From: an uncultured Alphaproteobacteria bacterium
Lineage (GTDB): Bacteria > Pseudomonadota > Alphaproteobacteria > RF32 > CAG-239
Direction of reading: 5' to 3'
DNA length: 11,728 nucleotides
NCBI GenBank assembly: GCA_902464275.1
Contig: CABQIK010000025.1
Location: forward strand, 1-11,728
The translations under genes and the position numbers were made by a program. The stretch's first letter is position 1; each line of letters opens with the position of its first letter. Below, one piece after another: positions 6,627-11,706 of the stretch. The notes beneath the pieces are model-generated. The model ran no database searches and was not told the DNA's origin. It saw only the letters and a program-made list of their open reading frames with translations.

Positions 6627-6860
6627 AGTGATATGAAATTGATTATTAACAAATTAGTGTGAATTAGCCCAACAAGCAGCATACAAAGTTTATTTAACTG
6701 GTGTTGTAACTTATTTATAATGAAAGTATTACCGTGTTTGATTTACCAGCGCGCTAATACCAGAAATTTTTGATAAAGAGTCTTCTGCGAGACCGCCCGC
6801 CTGTTTCAGGTATAAAGTTGCGTACTTTAGGGATCAGATTAGAATCAAAAATTTTGTTTT

Positions 6861-7217
6861 ATGAAAAAAGAACAATCAACATTAAATCAAACCGTATGTT
6901 TAACCGGTTGTGCTGAAGCATTAATTAAAAATATTTATATTATGACAATCAAAATGTCAATTTTGAGCAGCCTTCTTAAGGAAGAGTATGGTCTAGTCAT
7001 GGGCGAAGATATTTCACCTTTTCTGAGTTTGAGGAGCTTGTTTAATATGACAACAAGTGATCTCTTAGCTCTCAAAGAGAAAATGGATCACGCGTGTGGT
7101 TTCTACCACAATGTATCCTATTCGGATTTAGTATCTGTTGATACAGCGGGTGAGTTTTGCCAACTGCTTGATGATAATGTCGGATATTGTCTTTATAGGT
7201 CGTATGACGATGTATAG
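6861..7217 (+). CDS. Orphan small protein, 118 aa, possibly acyl-carrier-protein-like
   Basis: The frame is closed by its own terminator, which supports a real transcript. No ribosome site precedes the ATG at 6861; later in-frame ATGs (M28, M32) have none either, so the start is uncertain. Residues ~48-105 have the rhythm of an acyl carrier protein: a loop and short helix (SLFNMTTSDLLALKEKM), a 'CGFYHNVSYSDL' stretch where ACPs have 'FGIEIPDEDL', then VDTAGEFCQLL where ACPs have 'KTVGDLVDYI'. The usual Asp-Ser-Leu that carries phosphopantetheine reads TTSDL, so a serine is close but the motif is altered. Five cysteines are unusual for an ACP. This is a weak inference from pattern. No synthase, ligase or transferase is adjacent. 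Composition differs from the housekeeping neighbours, so a recent arrival or a relic is possible. Confidence 0.5.
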   Translation: MKKEQSTLNQTVCLTGCAEALIKNIYIMTIKMSILSSLLKEEYGLVMGEDISPFLSLRSLFNMTTSDLLALKEKMDHACGFYHNVSYSDLVSVDTAGEFCQLLDDNVGYCLYRSYDDV

Positions 7218-7235
7218 AGATGAGATATAGATTAA

Positions 7236-7274
7236 AATCCCTCGCAGAATTAAAAACTGCTGAGGGATTTTTTT
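7236..7274 (+). terminator. Rho-independent terminator after the 6861 ORF
   Basis: AATCCCTCGCAG (7236-7247) pairs with CTGCTGAGGGATT (7257-7269) with one bulged base, closing a loop of about 9 bases, and is followed by seven T. It begins 18 bases after the stop codon. Confidence 0.8.
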
Positions 7275-7298
7275 GTGCAAAACGCGTTTCAAATATAA

Positions 7299-7325
7299 TA
7301 AAAGCCTCCGTTTCAGAGGCTTTTT
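7299..7325. terminator. Terminator at the end of trcR, also readable on the plus strand
   Basis: AAAAGCCTC (7300-7308) pairs with GAGGCTTTT (7316-7324) around CGTTTCA. On the minus strand it lies just after the trcR stop codon and is followed by TTTTATTAT; on the plus strand it is followed by TTTTTAG. Confidence 0.7.
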
Positions 7326-7332
7326 AGTTTAG

Positions 7333-8076
7333 TTATTTTGTTGCTTTTTTAGCAGTTGATTTTTTGGTTGTTTTTTTAGTGGTTTTCTTTTTGGCTACAG
7401 GCTTTTTAGCAGCCTTTTTAGCGGCAGGCTTTTTAGCAGTCTTTTTAGAGGCAGTTTTTTTGGTTGCTGCTTTTTTCGGAGTTGCTTTTTTAGCGGCTTT
7501 CTTTTTAGCCGGAGCTTTTTTAGCCGCTTTCTTTTTAGGAGCCAAAGCTTTTGCTGCTTTTTCTTTAGCAACGGTAATCGCCTTGTCTAAGTCTTTTTCA
7601 GAGCATAATCCGATAGCAACCGGATTTTTAGCCCGTAAATTAGCCATATCGGCGCGAGTGCCGTTACGAATAGACATAATGGTCGGTTTAGTGGTTCCGA
7701 TTAATTTGCAAATTTGCGAATCGGCAATTTCAGGACAGTTGCGAACAACCCACAAAATGGCGGCCGGTTTGTCATTGCGTTGTGACGGCGAAAGAATTTT
7801 TTTGTTTTTGGCATTGGTCTCTTTTACATTACGTTCAACCACGCTTGCCACTAAATTAGCGGAAGCGTCATCTTCACAACGTTTAATTTCATCGGGCGAG
7901 AGTTGACCGGTGGCAATCGGGCTGATACCGATGATGTTATAAGCAACATCGCCATCGGCAATGGCCTGAACTTCAAGCTCATGCAGTTCACAGAATGTGG
8001 CAATCTGGCGGAAAGTGAGCGCGGTGTTTTCAACCAACCATACGGCGGTTGCTTTCGGCATTAAAGGTGCAGTCAT
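7333..8076 (-). CDS. trcR: TrcR (DUF1013) cell-cycle regulator with a histone-H1-like Lys/Ala tail, 247 aa
   Basis: Residues 1-~165 match the alphaproteobacterial TrcR/DUF1013 protein: MPKATAVWLVENTALTFRQI at the start (an HTH-like segment), HELEVQAIADG, the PIATGQLSPDEIKRCE stretch around 53-67, a second helix-turn-helix (CKLIGTTKPTIMSIRNGT, 123-140) and NPVAIGLCSEKDLDKA. TrcR is known as a conserved DNA-associated cell-cycle transcription factor in this class. Residues ~171-247 are almost only Lys, Ala, Thr and Pro in KKAAKKAPAKKK-type repeats, like the C-terminal domain of eukaryotic H1 and bacterial H1-like proteins. Such tails bind DNA through charge. The frame is unbroken across the junction, so the tail belongs to this protein. 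AAAGGA lies 7-8 bases before the ATG. A perfect -10 is visible upstream. Strong for the TrcR identity; a nucleoid-compacting function is inferred. Confidence 0.93.
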   Translation of the reverse strand: MTAPLMPKATAVWLVENTALTFRQIATFCELHELEVQAIADGDVAYNIIGISPIATGQLSPDEIKRCEDDASANLVASVVERNVKETNAKNKKILSPSQRNDKPAAILWVVRNCPEIADSQICKLIGTTKPTIMSIRNGTRADMANLRAKNPVAIGLCSEKDLDKAITVAKEKAAKALAPKKKAAKKAPAKKKAAKKATPKKAATKKTASKKTAKKPAAKKAAKKPVAKKKTTKKTTKKSTAKKATK

Positions 8077-8133
8077 TTGTTATTCCTTTCGTTATTATTT
8101 TTTTAATAGCTTAACAATAAGAAATATCTGTAA

Positions 8134-8164
8134 ATTATACAAGATTTTTTTGTTTTTTATGCAA
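8134..8164 (-). promoter_or_regulatory. Candidate trcR promoter
   Basis: On the minus strand a perfect TATAAT (8139-8134) is preceded by TTGCAT (8164-8159), but the 19-base spacing is longer than ideal. Transcription would start near 8127, about 50 bases before the ATG. No paired TTAA-N7-TTAA CtrA site was seen. Confidence 0.4.
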
Positions 8165-8181
8165 CAGTTGTACTTATAATC

Positions 8182-8212
8182 AAAAAAACCTCCGACTAAA
8201 ATAAATCGGAGG
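8182..8212 (-). terminator. Rho-independent terminator after rpmE
   Basis: Minus strand: CCTCCGA, a 10-base AT loop, TCGGAGG, then seven T (complement of 8182-8188). It lies 22 bases after the rpmE stop codon. Confidence 0.85.
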
Positions 8213-8234
8213 CTGATTTGTAGCAGTAACAGAA

Positions 8235-8468
8235 TTAGTTGGTGCCGCTTTTAATACCGAAAGCACCAAATTTGCTGTTAAACTTGGAAACCTGACCGCC
8301 GGTATCAACCATACGATGAATACCGGTCCATGCCGGATGAGATTTCGGATCAATTTCCAAATTCATTTTAGCACCGGCTTTGCCCCAAGTGGTGTTAACT
8401 TTATATTCTGTTCCGTCAGTCATCACATAAGTAATTTCGTGATAATCCGGATGAATGCCTTTTTTCAT
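8235..8468 (-). CDS. rpmE: 50S ribosomal protein L31, 77 aa
   Basis: Starts MKKGIHPDYHEITYVMTDG and contains the family core TWGKAG, DPKSHPAWTG and VSKFNSKFG. L31 sits at the interface between the two ribosomal subunits. The protein has no cysteine, so it is the zinc-independent (C-minus) form usual in alphaproteobacteria. The ATG at 8468 is chosen because it matches the conserved N-terminus and has GGAG upstream; a frame from 8486 would add six residues that include the ribosome site. It has its own strong promoter and terminator, so it is a single-gene transcript despite lying between two minus-strand genes. Confidence 0.97.
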   Translation of the reverse strand: MKKGIHPDYHEITYVMTDGTEYKVNTTWGKAGAKMNLEIDPKSHPAWTGIHRMVDTGGQVSKFNSKFGAFGIKSGTN

Positions 8469-8509
8469 TTTTACTTCTCCAAACAATAAACTCTGATAAA
8501 ATTTAAGCC

Positions 8510-8538
8510 CTTATACCTTAATCAGTTTAAATTATCAA
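8510..8538 (-). promoter_or_regulatory. Sigma-70-type promoter of rpmE
   Basis: TTGATA (8538-8533) and TATAAG (8515-8510) on the minus strand have the ideal 17-base spacing, each close to consensus. Transcription would start near 8503, leaving a leader of about 35 bases. Confidence 0.75.
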
Positions 8539-8553
8539 GAGTTTTTTTACCTT

Positions 8554-9354
8554 TTATTTAAAAATTTCAAAAACTTTTTGATTCAAGTTGAAATTTACGG
8601 CAACCAAATCGCCGGTTTTGAAAATTTCGGGTAAGCTTTCAACGCGAATGTCTTTTTGCTTAACGGCGCGAACCGAGCCGCCCGCCTCTTTAACCAACAA
8701 CATGCCGGCAGCAATACTGCAAATATGGTTGTTTAGGGCGATAACGGCATCGGCTTTGCCGCCGGCCATATAAGCCAAATCTTGAGCAATGCAGCCGCTG
8801 ATGCGCAGGTTGCCGGTTTTTGCGGCAATTTGCGCGTGAAGCTTTGAGGCCTCGGCAATGTTTTCGGCATAAGACGAAGTGGCGGAAATTAAAGCTCCGT
8901 CAAGTTCTTTTACCGCTGAAACGCGCAAACGTTCGTGGTTGCGGTAACCTTCTTTATAAGCGCCTTTGCCTTTTTCGGCAAAGAAGGTTTCGTCGCGAGC
9001 GGGGTTGTACACAACCGCGCAAATGATAGCGCCGTTTTCAACCAAAGCGACCGAAACCGCAAAGTCAGGATTTCCGTGGGCAAAGTTGATTAAGCCTTCA
9101 ATCGGGCTGATGGCAAAATACGAATCGCCGACAACTTTGTCATTGGGGGTAAATATCGGCGCGTCTGGCTTAATTTTAGCCAATTCGGCCTTTAAGTTTT
9201 TTTCAATACGGCTGTATGTGCCGAAAACAAAGTTTTTGTTGCCGCGAACAGAATTTTGCAGCTGTTCAAGCTCGCTGAAATCTCTGTCCATGGAAGAGGC
9301 GGATTTTTTAACCGCGCCGACCACAGCCGTCAACAATGGGGAAATGTAAGCCAT
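8554..9354 (-). CDS. Inositol-monophosphatase-fold protein with lost metal-binding motifs, 266 aa
   Basis: The whole protein aligns by eye with the SuhB/IMPase family: HGNPDFAVSVALVENG, VVYNPARDETFFAEKGKGAY (115-133), LRVSAVKELDGALI, QDLAYMAGGKADAV (191-204) and IAAGMLLVKEAGG (214-226). The catalytic motifs are altered. The metal-binding DP[IL]DGTxNF reads SPIEGLINF (83-91), so the two aspartates are S83 and E86 and the threonine is L88. The WD before the AAG motif reads CS (212-213), and the usual EE of motif 1 reads around N71-D72. Magnesium-dependent phosphatase activity is therefore unlikely. Its ATG overlaps the efp stop by one base (TAATG), so it is made with EF-P, a pairing I recall from other alphaproteobacteria. 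E. coli SuhB also has a phosphatase-independent role in ribosomal RNA transcription, which makes a non-catalytic role reasonable, but that is inference. Confidence 0.88.
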   Translation of the reverse strand: MAYISPLLTAVVGAVKKSASSMDRDFSELEQLQNSVRGNKNFVFGTYSRIEKNLKAELAKIKPDAPIFTPNDKVVGDSYFAISPIEGLINFAHGNPDFAVSVALVENGAIICAVVYNPARDETFFAEKGKGAYKEGYRNHERLRVSAVKELDGALISATSSYAENIAEASKLHAQIAAKTGNLRISGCIAQDLAYMAGGKADAVIALNNHICSIAAGMLLVKEAGGSVRAVKQKDIRVESLPEIFKTGDLVAVNFNLNQKVFEIFK

Positions 9355-9917
9355 TATTTTGCTCTTTCAACATAGTTTGCTTCAGAGGTGCCGACAACAA
9401 TTTTATCGCCGGTGTTGATAAACGGAGGAACCATAACGCGCACGCCGTTATCCAAGATGGCAGGCTTGTATGATGACGCGGCGGTTTGACCTTTAACAAC
9501 CGGTTCAGTTTCAGTAACGGTGCAAATAACCTGCAACGGAAGTTCAACCGAAATCGGGCGTTCGTTGATATAAGCAATGCGAACCGGCATACCGTCAGTT
9601 AAAAACGGGCGCGAATCGCCTAAAATGTCTGAAGGCATGGTGAACTGTTCAAAAGTTTCGTTTTCCATAAAGGTTAAGCCGTTGGAATCTTCAAACAAAA
9701 ATTGGCAGTCTTTGTCTTCAACCATCATTTTTTCAACGGTATCTTCAGTGCGGAAGCGTTCATTTGTTTTGGTGCCTTCTTCAACGGCTTTCATTTCAAC
9801 CTGCATAAAAGCGCCGCCTTTACCCGGTTTAATGTGTGAAGCTTTGGTGATGGTCCACGGTTTGCCTTTATATTCAATAACCCAACCGATTTTGATTGAT
9901 CCTGCGAGTTGTTTCAT
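9354..9917 (-). CDS. efp: Translation elongation factor P, 187 aa
   Basis: EF-P binds between the P and E sites of the ribosome and relieves stalling at proline runs. The three domains are complete: a KOW-like N-terminal domain (1-~64), a central OB fold (~65-128) and a C-terminal OB fold ending GDKIVVGTSEANYVERA. The tip loop reads HIKPGKGGAF with K33 at the position that carries the beta-lysyl modification in E. coli, so the EpmA/EpmB type of modification is expected, though neither gene is in this window. GGAG lies 8 bases before the ATG. It is followed by the IMPase-fold gene with a one-base overlap and preceded at 72 bases by a ThiE-like gene on the same strand. Confidence 0.97.
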   Translation of the reverse strand: MKQLAGSIKIGWVIEYKGKPWTITKASHIKPGKGGAFMQVEMKAVEEGTKTNERFRTEDTVEKMMVEDKDCQFLFEDSNGLTFMENETFEQFTMPSDILGDSRPFLTDGMPVRIAYINERPISVELPLQVICTVTETEPVVKGQTAASSYKPAILDNGVRVMVPPFINTGDKIVVGTSEANYVERAK

Positions 9918-9989
9918 AGTTTTATCTCCATATTTACAATTTTAAAAATGATTAAATTTTTCAGGTTTGAGCGCAACATACTCTAAACT

Positions 9990-10511
9990 TTAGTTTTTGG
10001 CAACAAAAATTTTATATTTTCTGCTATCTAAAATTATATAATCGGTTTTAAAGGCGCTTAAATCTAAATCATCATCAACCGGAATAAGCGCAGCCTGAAT
10101 TAAAAAGAACTCTTCATACCAATCGGTTAATTCTTTAACTTTATCCGCGCCGTCTTGCCATGCTCTGAACGCAATAAAGTCAGGCTCGCATTCAGATACA
10201 AGCATTGCCTCGTGGCGGCGGTTGCGGCTGATTACGCCGATAAATTTACGCTTTAATCCTGCTGTTTGCTCCTGATAATCGGCGGCAATATTTTCAGATT
10301 TTGATAAATCAAGCAAGACGCCGTCGGCATTAAGTTGCGTGCACAACTTTGCGCTTTCGGTTAAAACTATTTTGTCTTTTACTTTAGCTTCGTCAATAAA
10401 TTTCAACATAAATTCTTGCGGCAGCGCGGAACTTAAAATAAAACATTCGCATTCAGGGTTGTTTAACAGCGAATCGTCAGGCTCTGAAATTTTTATAATA
10501 AACTTTTGCAT
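9990..10511 (-). CDS. Thiamine-phosphate-synthase-like (TenI/ThiE) barrel protein, probably inactive, 173 aa
   Basis: The strand/helix order follows the ThiE/TenI TIM barrel: a first strand MQKFIIKIS, VLTESAKLCTQLNADGVLLD (49-68; ThiE has 'ND..LA...gADGVHLG'), then IGVISRNRRHEAMLVSECEPDFIAF (92-116; ThiE has 'iG.S.h...Ea..A...GADYi..G'). Beyond that the enzyme features are missing: no HLGQ.D after the ADGV, no GP.f.T.TK, no P.vAIGGI. It is also about 40 residues shorter than active ThiE. It is likely a diverged or non-catalytic barrel, not a working synthase. The ATG at 10511 has only a weak purine run upstream. Lying 72 bases before efp on the same strand, it may be co-transcribed. No TPP riboswitch is visible before it. 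Confidence 0.65.
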   Translation of the reverse strand: MQKFIIKISEPDDSLLNNPECECFILSSALPQEFMLKFIDEAKVKDKIVLTESAKLCTQLNADGVLLDLSKSENIAADYQEQTAGLKRKFIGVISRNRRHEAMLVSECEPDFIAFRAWQDGADKVKELTDWYEEFFLIQAALIPVDDDLDLSAFKTDYIILDSRKYKIFVAKN

Positions 10512-10527
10512 AATGTTTGATTGCTTC

Positions 10528-10555
10528 TTGTAAAATTTGATAAACAGGTTATTAT
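10528..10555 (+). promoter_or_regulatory. Candidate promoter of the DUF4164-zapA operon
   Basis: TTGTAA (10528-10533) and TATTAT (10550-10555) are 16 bases apart on the plus strand. The start would be near 10562, about 40 bases before the first ATG. Confidence 0.5.
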
Positions 10556-10603
10556 GATGACGAACTATACAGTATCGTTTTTAAAAAAGAAAGTAAAAAC
10601 TCA

Positions 10604-10867
10604 ATGGATAAGCAAAAATTAGTCCGAACGATGAAAGCTTTTGATGAATTGCAAGCCTCGCTTAAAGGTTTAAAACAGGCGGTTGAGGCTAAAAAATATG
10701 CGCTTGGTCAACAGCGCGCGTCATATAAACAAAATATGGCGGAAAAAAACGCGCGTTTGGAAAATTTGAATAAAACGGTTGCCGATGTGCTGTTAAAAAC
10801 TGATGCGGTAACTCAAAAAATTGATATGGTGTTAAACGAAAATGGCTCAGATAACGGTAACGATTAA
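10604..10867 (+). CDS. DUF4164-like coiled-coil protein, 87 aa
   Basis: A short soluble protein that is one long charged helix: AFDELQASLKGLKQAVEAKK, then a helix through KNARLENLNKTVADVLLK, with heptad spacing of L, A and V. Alphaproteobacterial zapA is commonly preceded by such a gene (DUF4164), and the position fits. The short, variable sequence means the family rests on context as much as on sequence. Its last 26 bases overlap the start of zapA in another frame, so the two are translationally coupled. A role with ZapA in division is inferred from the overlap. Confidence 0.75.
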   Translation: MDKQKLVRTMKAFDELQASLKGLKQAVEAKKYALGQQRASYKQNMAEKNARLENLNKTVADVLLKTDAVTQKIDMVLNENGSDNGND

Positions 10868-11282
10868 TTCGCGCGAATACGCGGTGGCTTGTGATAACGG
10901 GCAAGAGGCATATACCATGAGTCTGGCTCGGATGCTTGATGAAAAAGCAAAAATCCTCACGGCCGGAGGCGGGCATATTAATGAGAATATGTTGCTTGCC
11001 ATGGTTGGAATTTTAATGGCGGATGAGCTTACTGAAACTAAAAAGAAATTGGCGGCAGGCGCTTCGGAACCGATTATAAAAACCGTTGAAAAAGTAATTG
11101 AAAAACCGGTTGAAAAAATAGTGGAGAAAGTAATTGAAAAACCGGTGGTGCAAACGGTTGAAAAAATAGTAGAGAAACCGGTTGAGCCTGATTATTCAGC
11201 GCTTGATAATGAACTGTCCGCAATTGTGGAAAACTTGAGTATTGAGATAAAAACTCTTGCAAATCAGGTTGAAAATCTGTAA
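10842..11282 (+). CDS. zapA: Cell division protein ZapA with an EKPV-type repeat, 146 aa
   Basis: ZapA binds FtsZ filaments and bundles them at midcell. The N-terminal head (1-~68) is typical: ITVTINSREYAVACDNGQE, MSLARMLDEKAKIL, ENMLLAMVGILMADEL. A C-terminal helix (119-146, LDNELSAIVENLSIEIKTLANQ) is the coiled coil by which ZapA dimers and tetramers form. Between them, at residues ~80-115, a repeated VEKVIEKPVEKIVEKVIEKPV pattern separates head from coiled coil; ZapA is normally about 100-130 residues without it. A Pro about every 11-14 residues argues against one continuous helix, suggesting an extended, stiff spacer. The ATG lies inside the end of the upstream gene. The 6S RNA promoter lies in its last codons. 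Confidence 0.92.
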   Translation: MAQITVTINSREYAVACDNGQEAYTMSLARMLDEKAKILTAGGGHINENMLLAMVGILMADELTETKKKLAAGASEPIIKTVEKVIEKPVEKIVEKVIEKPVVQTVEKIVEKPVEPDYSALDNELSAIVENLSIEIKTLANQVENL

Positions 11283-11285
11283 TAT
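11257..11285 (+). promoter_or_regulatory. 6S RNA promoter inside the end of zapA
   Basis: TTGCAA (11257-11262) and TAATAT (11280-11285) are separated by 17 bases; the -10 box includes the zapA stop codon. Transcription would begin near 11292, matching the expected 5' end of the RNA. An overlapping TATAAA is a possible alternative -10. Confidence 0.6.
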
Positions 11286-11292
11286 AAAAATA

Positions 11293-11455
11293 TATAAAAA
11301 GGGCTGTCTGTCAGGTCTTATCCGCATGATCTATCCGAGCCAACGTTATATTATTTAGGGAACTGTCACTGTTCAGATCGTGGTCTGATTAAATGGTGCC
11401 CACCTTGGTCAAGCGGTTCGATATGAAGTGTAATAAACGGTCAGACGGCTTTTAA
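11293..11455 (+). ncRNA. ssrS: 6S RNA
   Basis: 6S RNA mimics an open promoter and holds the sigma-70 RNA polymerase in slow growth. It commonly lies right after zapA in proteobacteria. A terminal stem pairs GCTGTCTG (11303-11310) with CAGACGGC (11442-11449) through one G-U. Inside, the two strands open into a large bubble, then CGAGCC (11335-11340) pairs with GGTTCG (11415-11420). A long interrupted apical hairpin follows, with AGGG near 11358 and GCCCACCT near 11399 as its base and TCAGA/TCTGA at its tip. 'GGGAACTGTCA...GTGCCCACCT' agrees with my memory of alphaproteobacterial 6S. The exact ends are estimates. The 5-formyl-THF cyclo-ligase gene that often follows is absent here. Confidence 0.82.
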
Positions 11456-11565
11456 AGCCTGCGTATAATGGGCACCTACTTGTAACTTTTTTTCTTATGT
11501 AGCGGCGTTGTACACCGCGAAAAAAAGTTACTGCGTATCTGCCACATTCTCCGCAGGCTTTTTTT
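11454..11565 (+). terminator. Nested hairpin structure ending in a T-run, after 6S RNA
   Basis: An outer 10-bp stem (AAAGCCTGCG 11454-11463 with CGCAGGCTTT 11552-11561) is followed by more T. Inside it a perfect 13-bp stem pairs GTAACTTTTTTTC (11482-11494) with GAAAAAAAGTTAC (11519-11531), and inside that GCGG pairs with CCGC. The final arm plus T-run would end transcription that reads through 6S RNA. A separate structured RNA is an alternative. Confidence 0.5.
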
Positions 11566-11642
11566 ATGACCTCTGTGTGGCGTTTTTGTACACCACGCTC
11601 CAAAACTCCGCCGTATATGCCCTGCTGCCCGCAAGCTTTTTT
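11495..11642. repeat. Imperfect 78-bp tandem repeat (two units)
   Basis: TTGTACACC at 11508 and 11586, GTAT-TGCC, and CCGCA-GCTTTTTT at 11551 and 11629 recur exactly 78 bases apart; about 39 of 57 bases match over the core. Because 78 is a multiple of three, a minus-strand frame (11409-11711) reads as two 26-residue repeats, KKACGxxGxY followed by RGVQxR. I do not call that frame a gene: its start lies in the GC-rich palindromic element and its end runs antisense through 6S RNA. Confidence 0.6.
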
Positions 11643-11649
11643 AGGTTTC

Positions 11650-11697
11650 ACCACCCCGTCGGCGTTCCGCCGCCACCCCTCCTCAGGAGTGGAATTA
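11650..11697. repeat. GC-rich palindromic extragenic element
   Basis: In an AT-rich setting, CCACCCCGTCGGCG then TTC then CGCCG forms a 5-bp hairpin (11660-11672), and CCCCTCC/GGAGTGG (11676-11692) forms a second with one mismatch around TCA. From memory, near-identical 'ACCACCCCGTCGGC...GCCACCCCTCCT' sequences occur between genes of many unrelated bacteria as repeated elements. Confidence 0.5.
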
Positions 11698-11706
11698 TTT
11701 GCACCC

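Larger units (their letters stand above)
6522..6860. other. AT-rich intergenic region with a promoter and possible gene remnants
   Basis: Together with 6181-6485 this makes a long stretch without a confident gene. Beyond the hairpins and the promoter at 6599-6626, the plus strand has a 9-codon ORF at 6633 (MKLIINKLV) with no ribosome site. Short open stretches on both strands at 6740-6860 read like protein but are broken by stops; the minus-strand one includes AGGLAEDSLSKISGISALV. These may be decayed coding sequence. One plus-strand frame ends in TGA overlapping the ATG at 6861. Confidence 0.35.

Noticed and set aside
6541..6640. Possible replication origin (AT-rich, one TGTGCATAA DnaA-box match, palindromes)
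   Set aside because: Only one clear box was seen, with no cluster and no dnaA, dnaN, gidA or hemE neighbour.
6633..6662. Nine-codon leader peptide MKLIINKLV just after the 6599 promoter
   Set aside because: No ribosome site, no run of a single amino acid and no alternative hairpins, so attenuation is not supported.
7364..7906. A 180-codon plus-strand ORF opposite trcR
   Set aside because: It is the antisense of the Lys/Ala tail: AAA/GCA codons read in reverse give Phe, Leu and Ala runs. The TrcR frame has a family match and a ribosome site.
9308..9945. ORFs in other frames over efp and the IMPase-fold gene
   Set aside because: They lie opposite or out of frame with strongly recognisable genes and have no motif of their own.
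10512..10603. A TPP riboswitch or other riboswitch for the ThiE-like gene
   Set aside because: The space is under 100 bases, is shared with the zapA operon promoter, and contains none of the conserved TPP motif (CUGAGA or ACCUGA).
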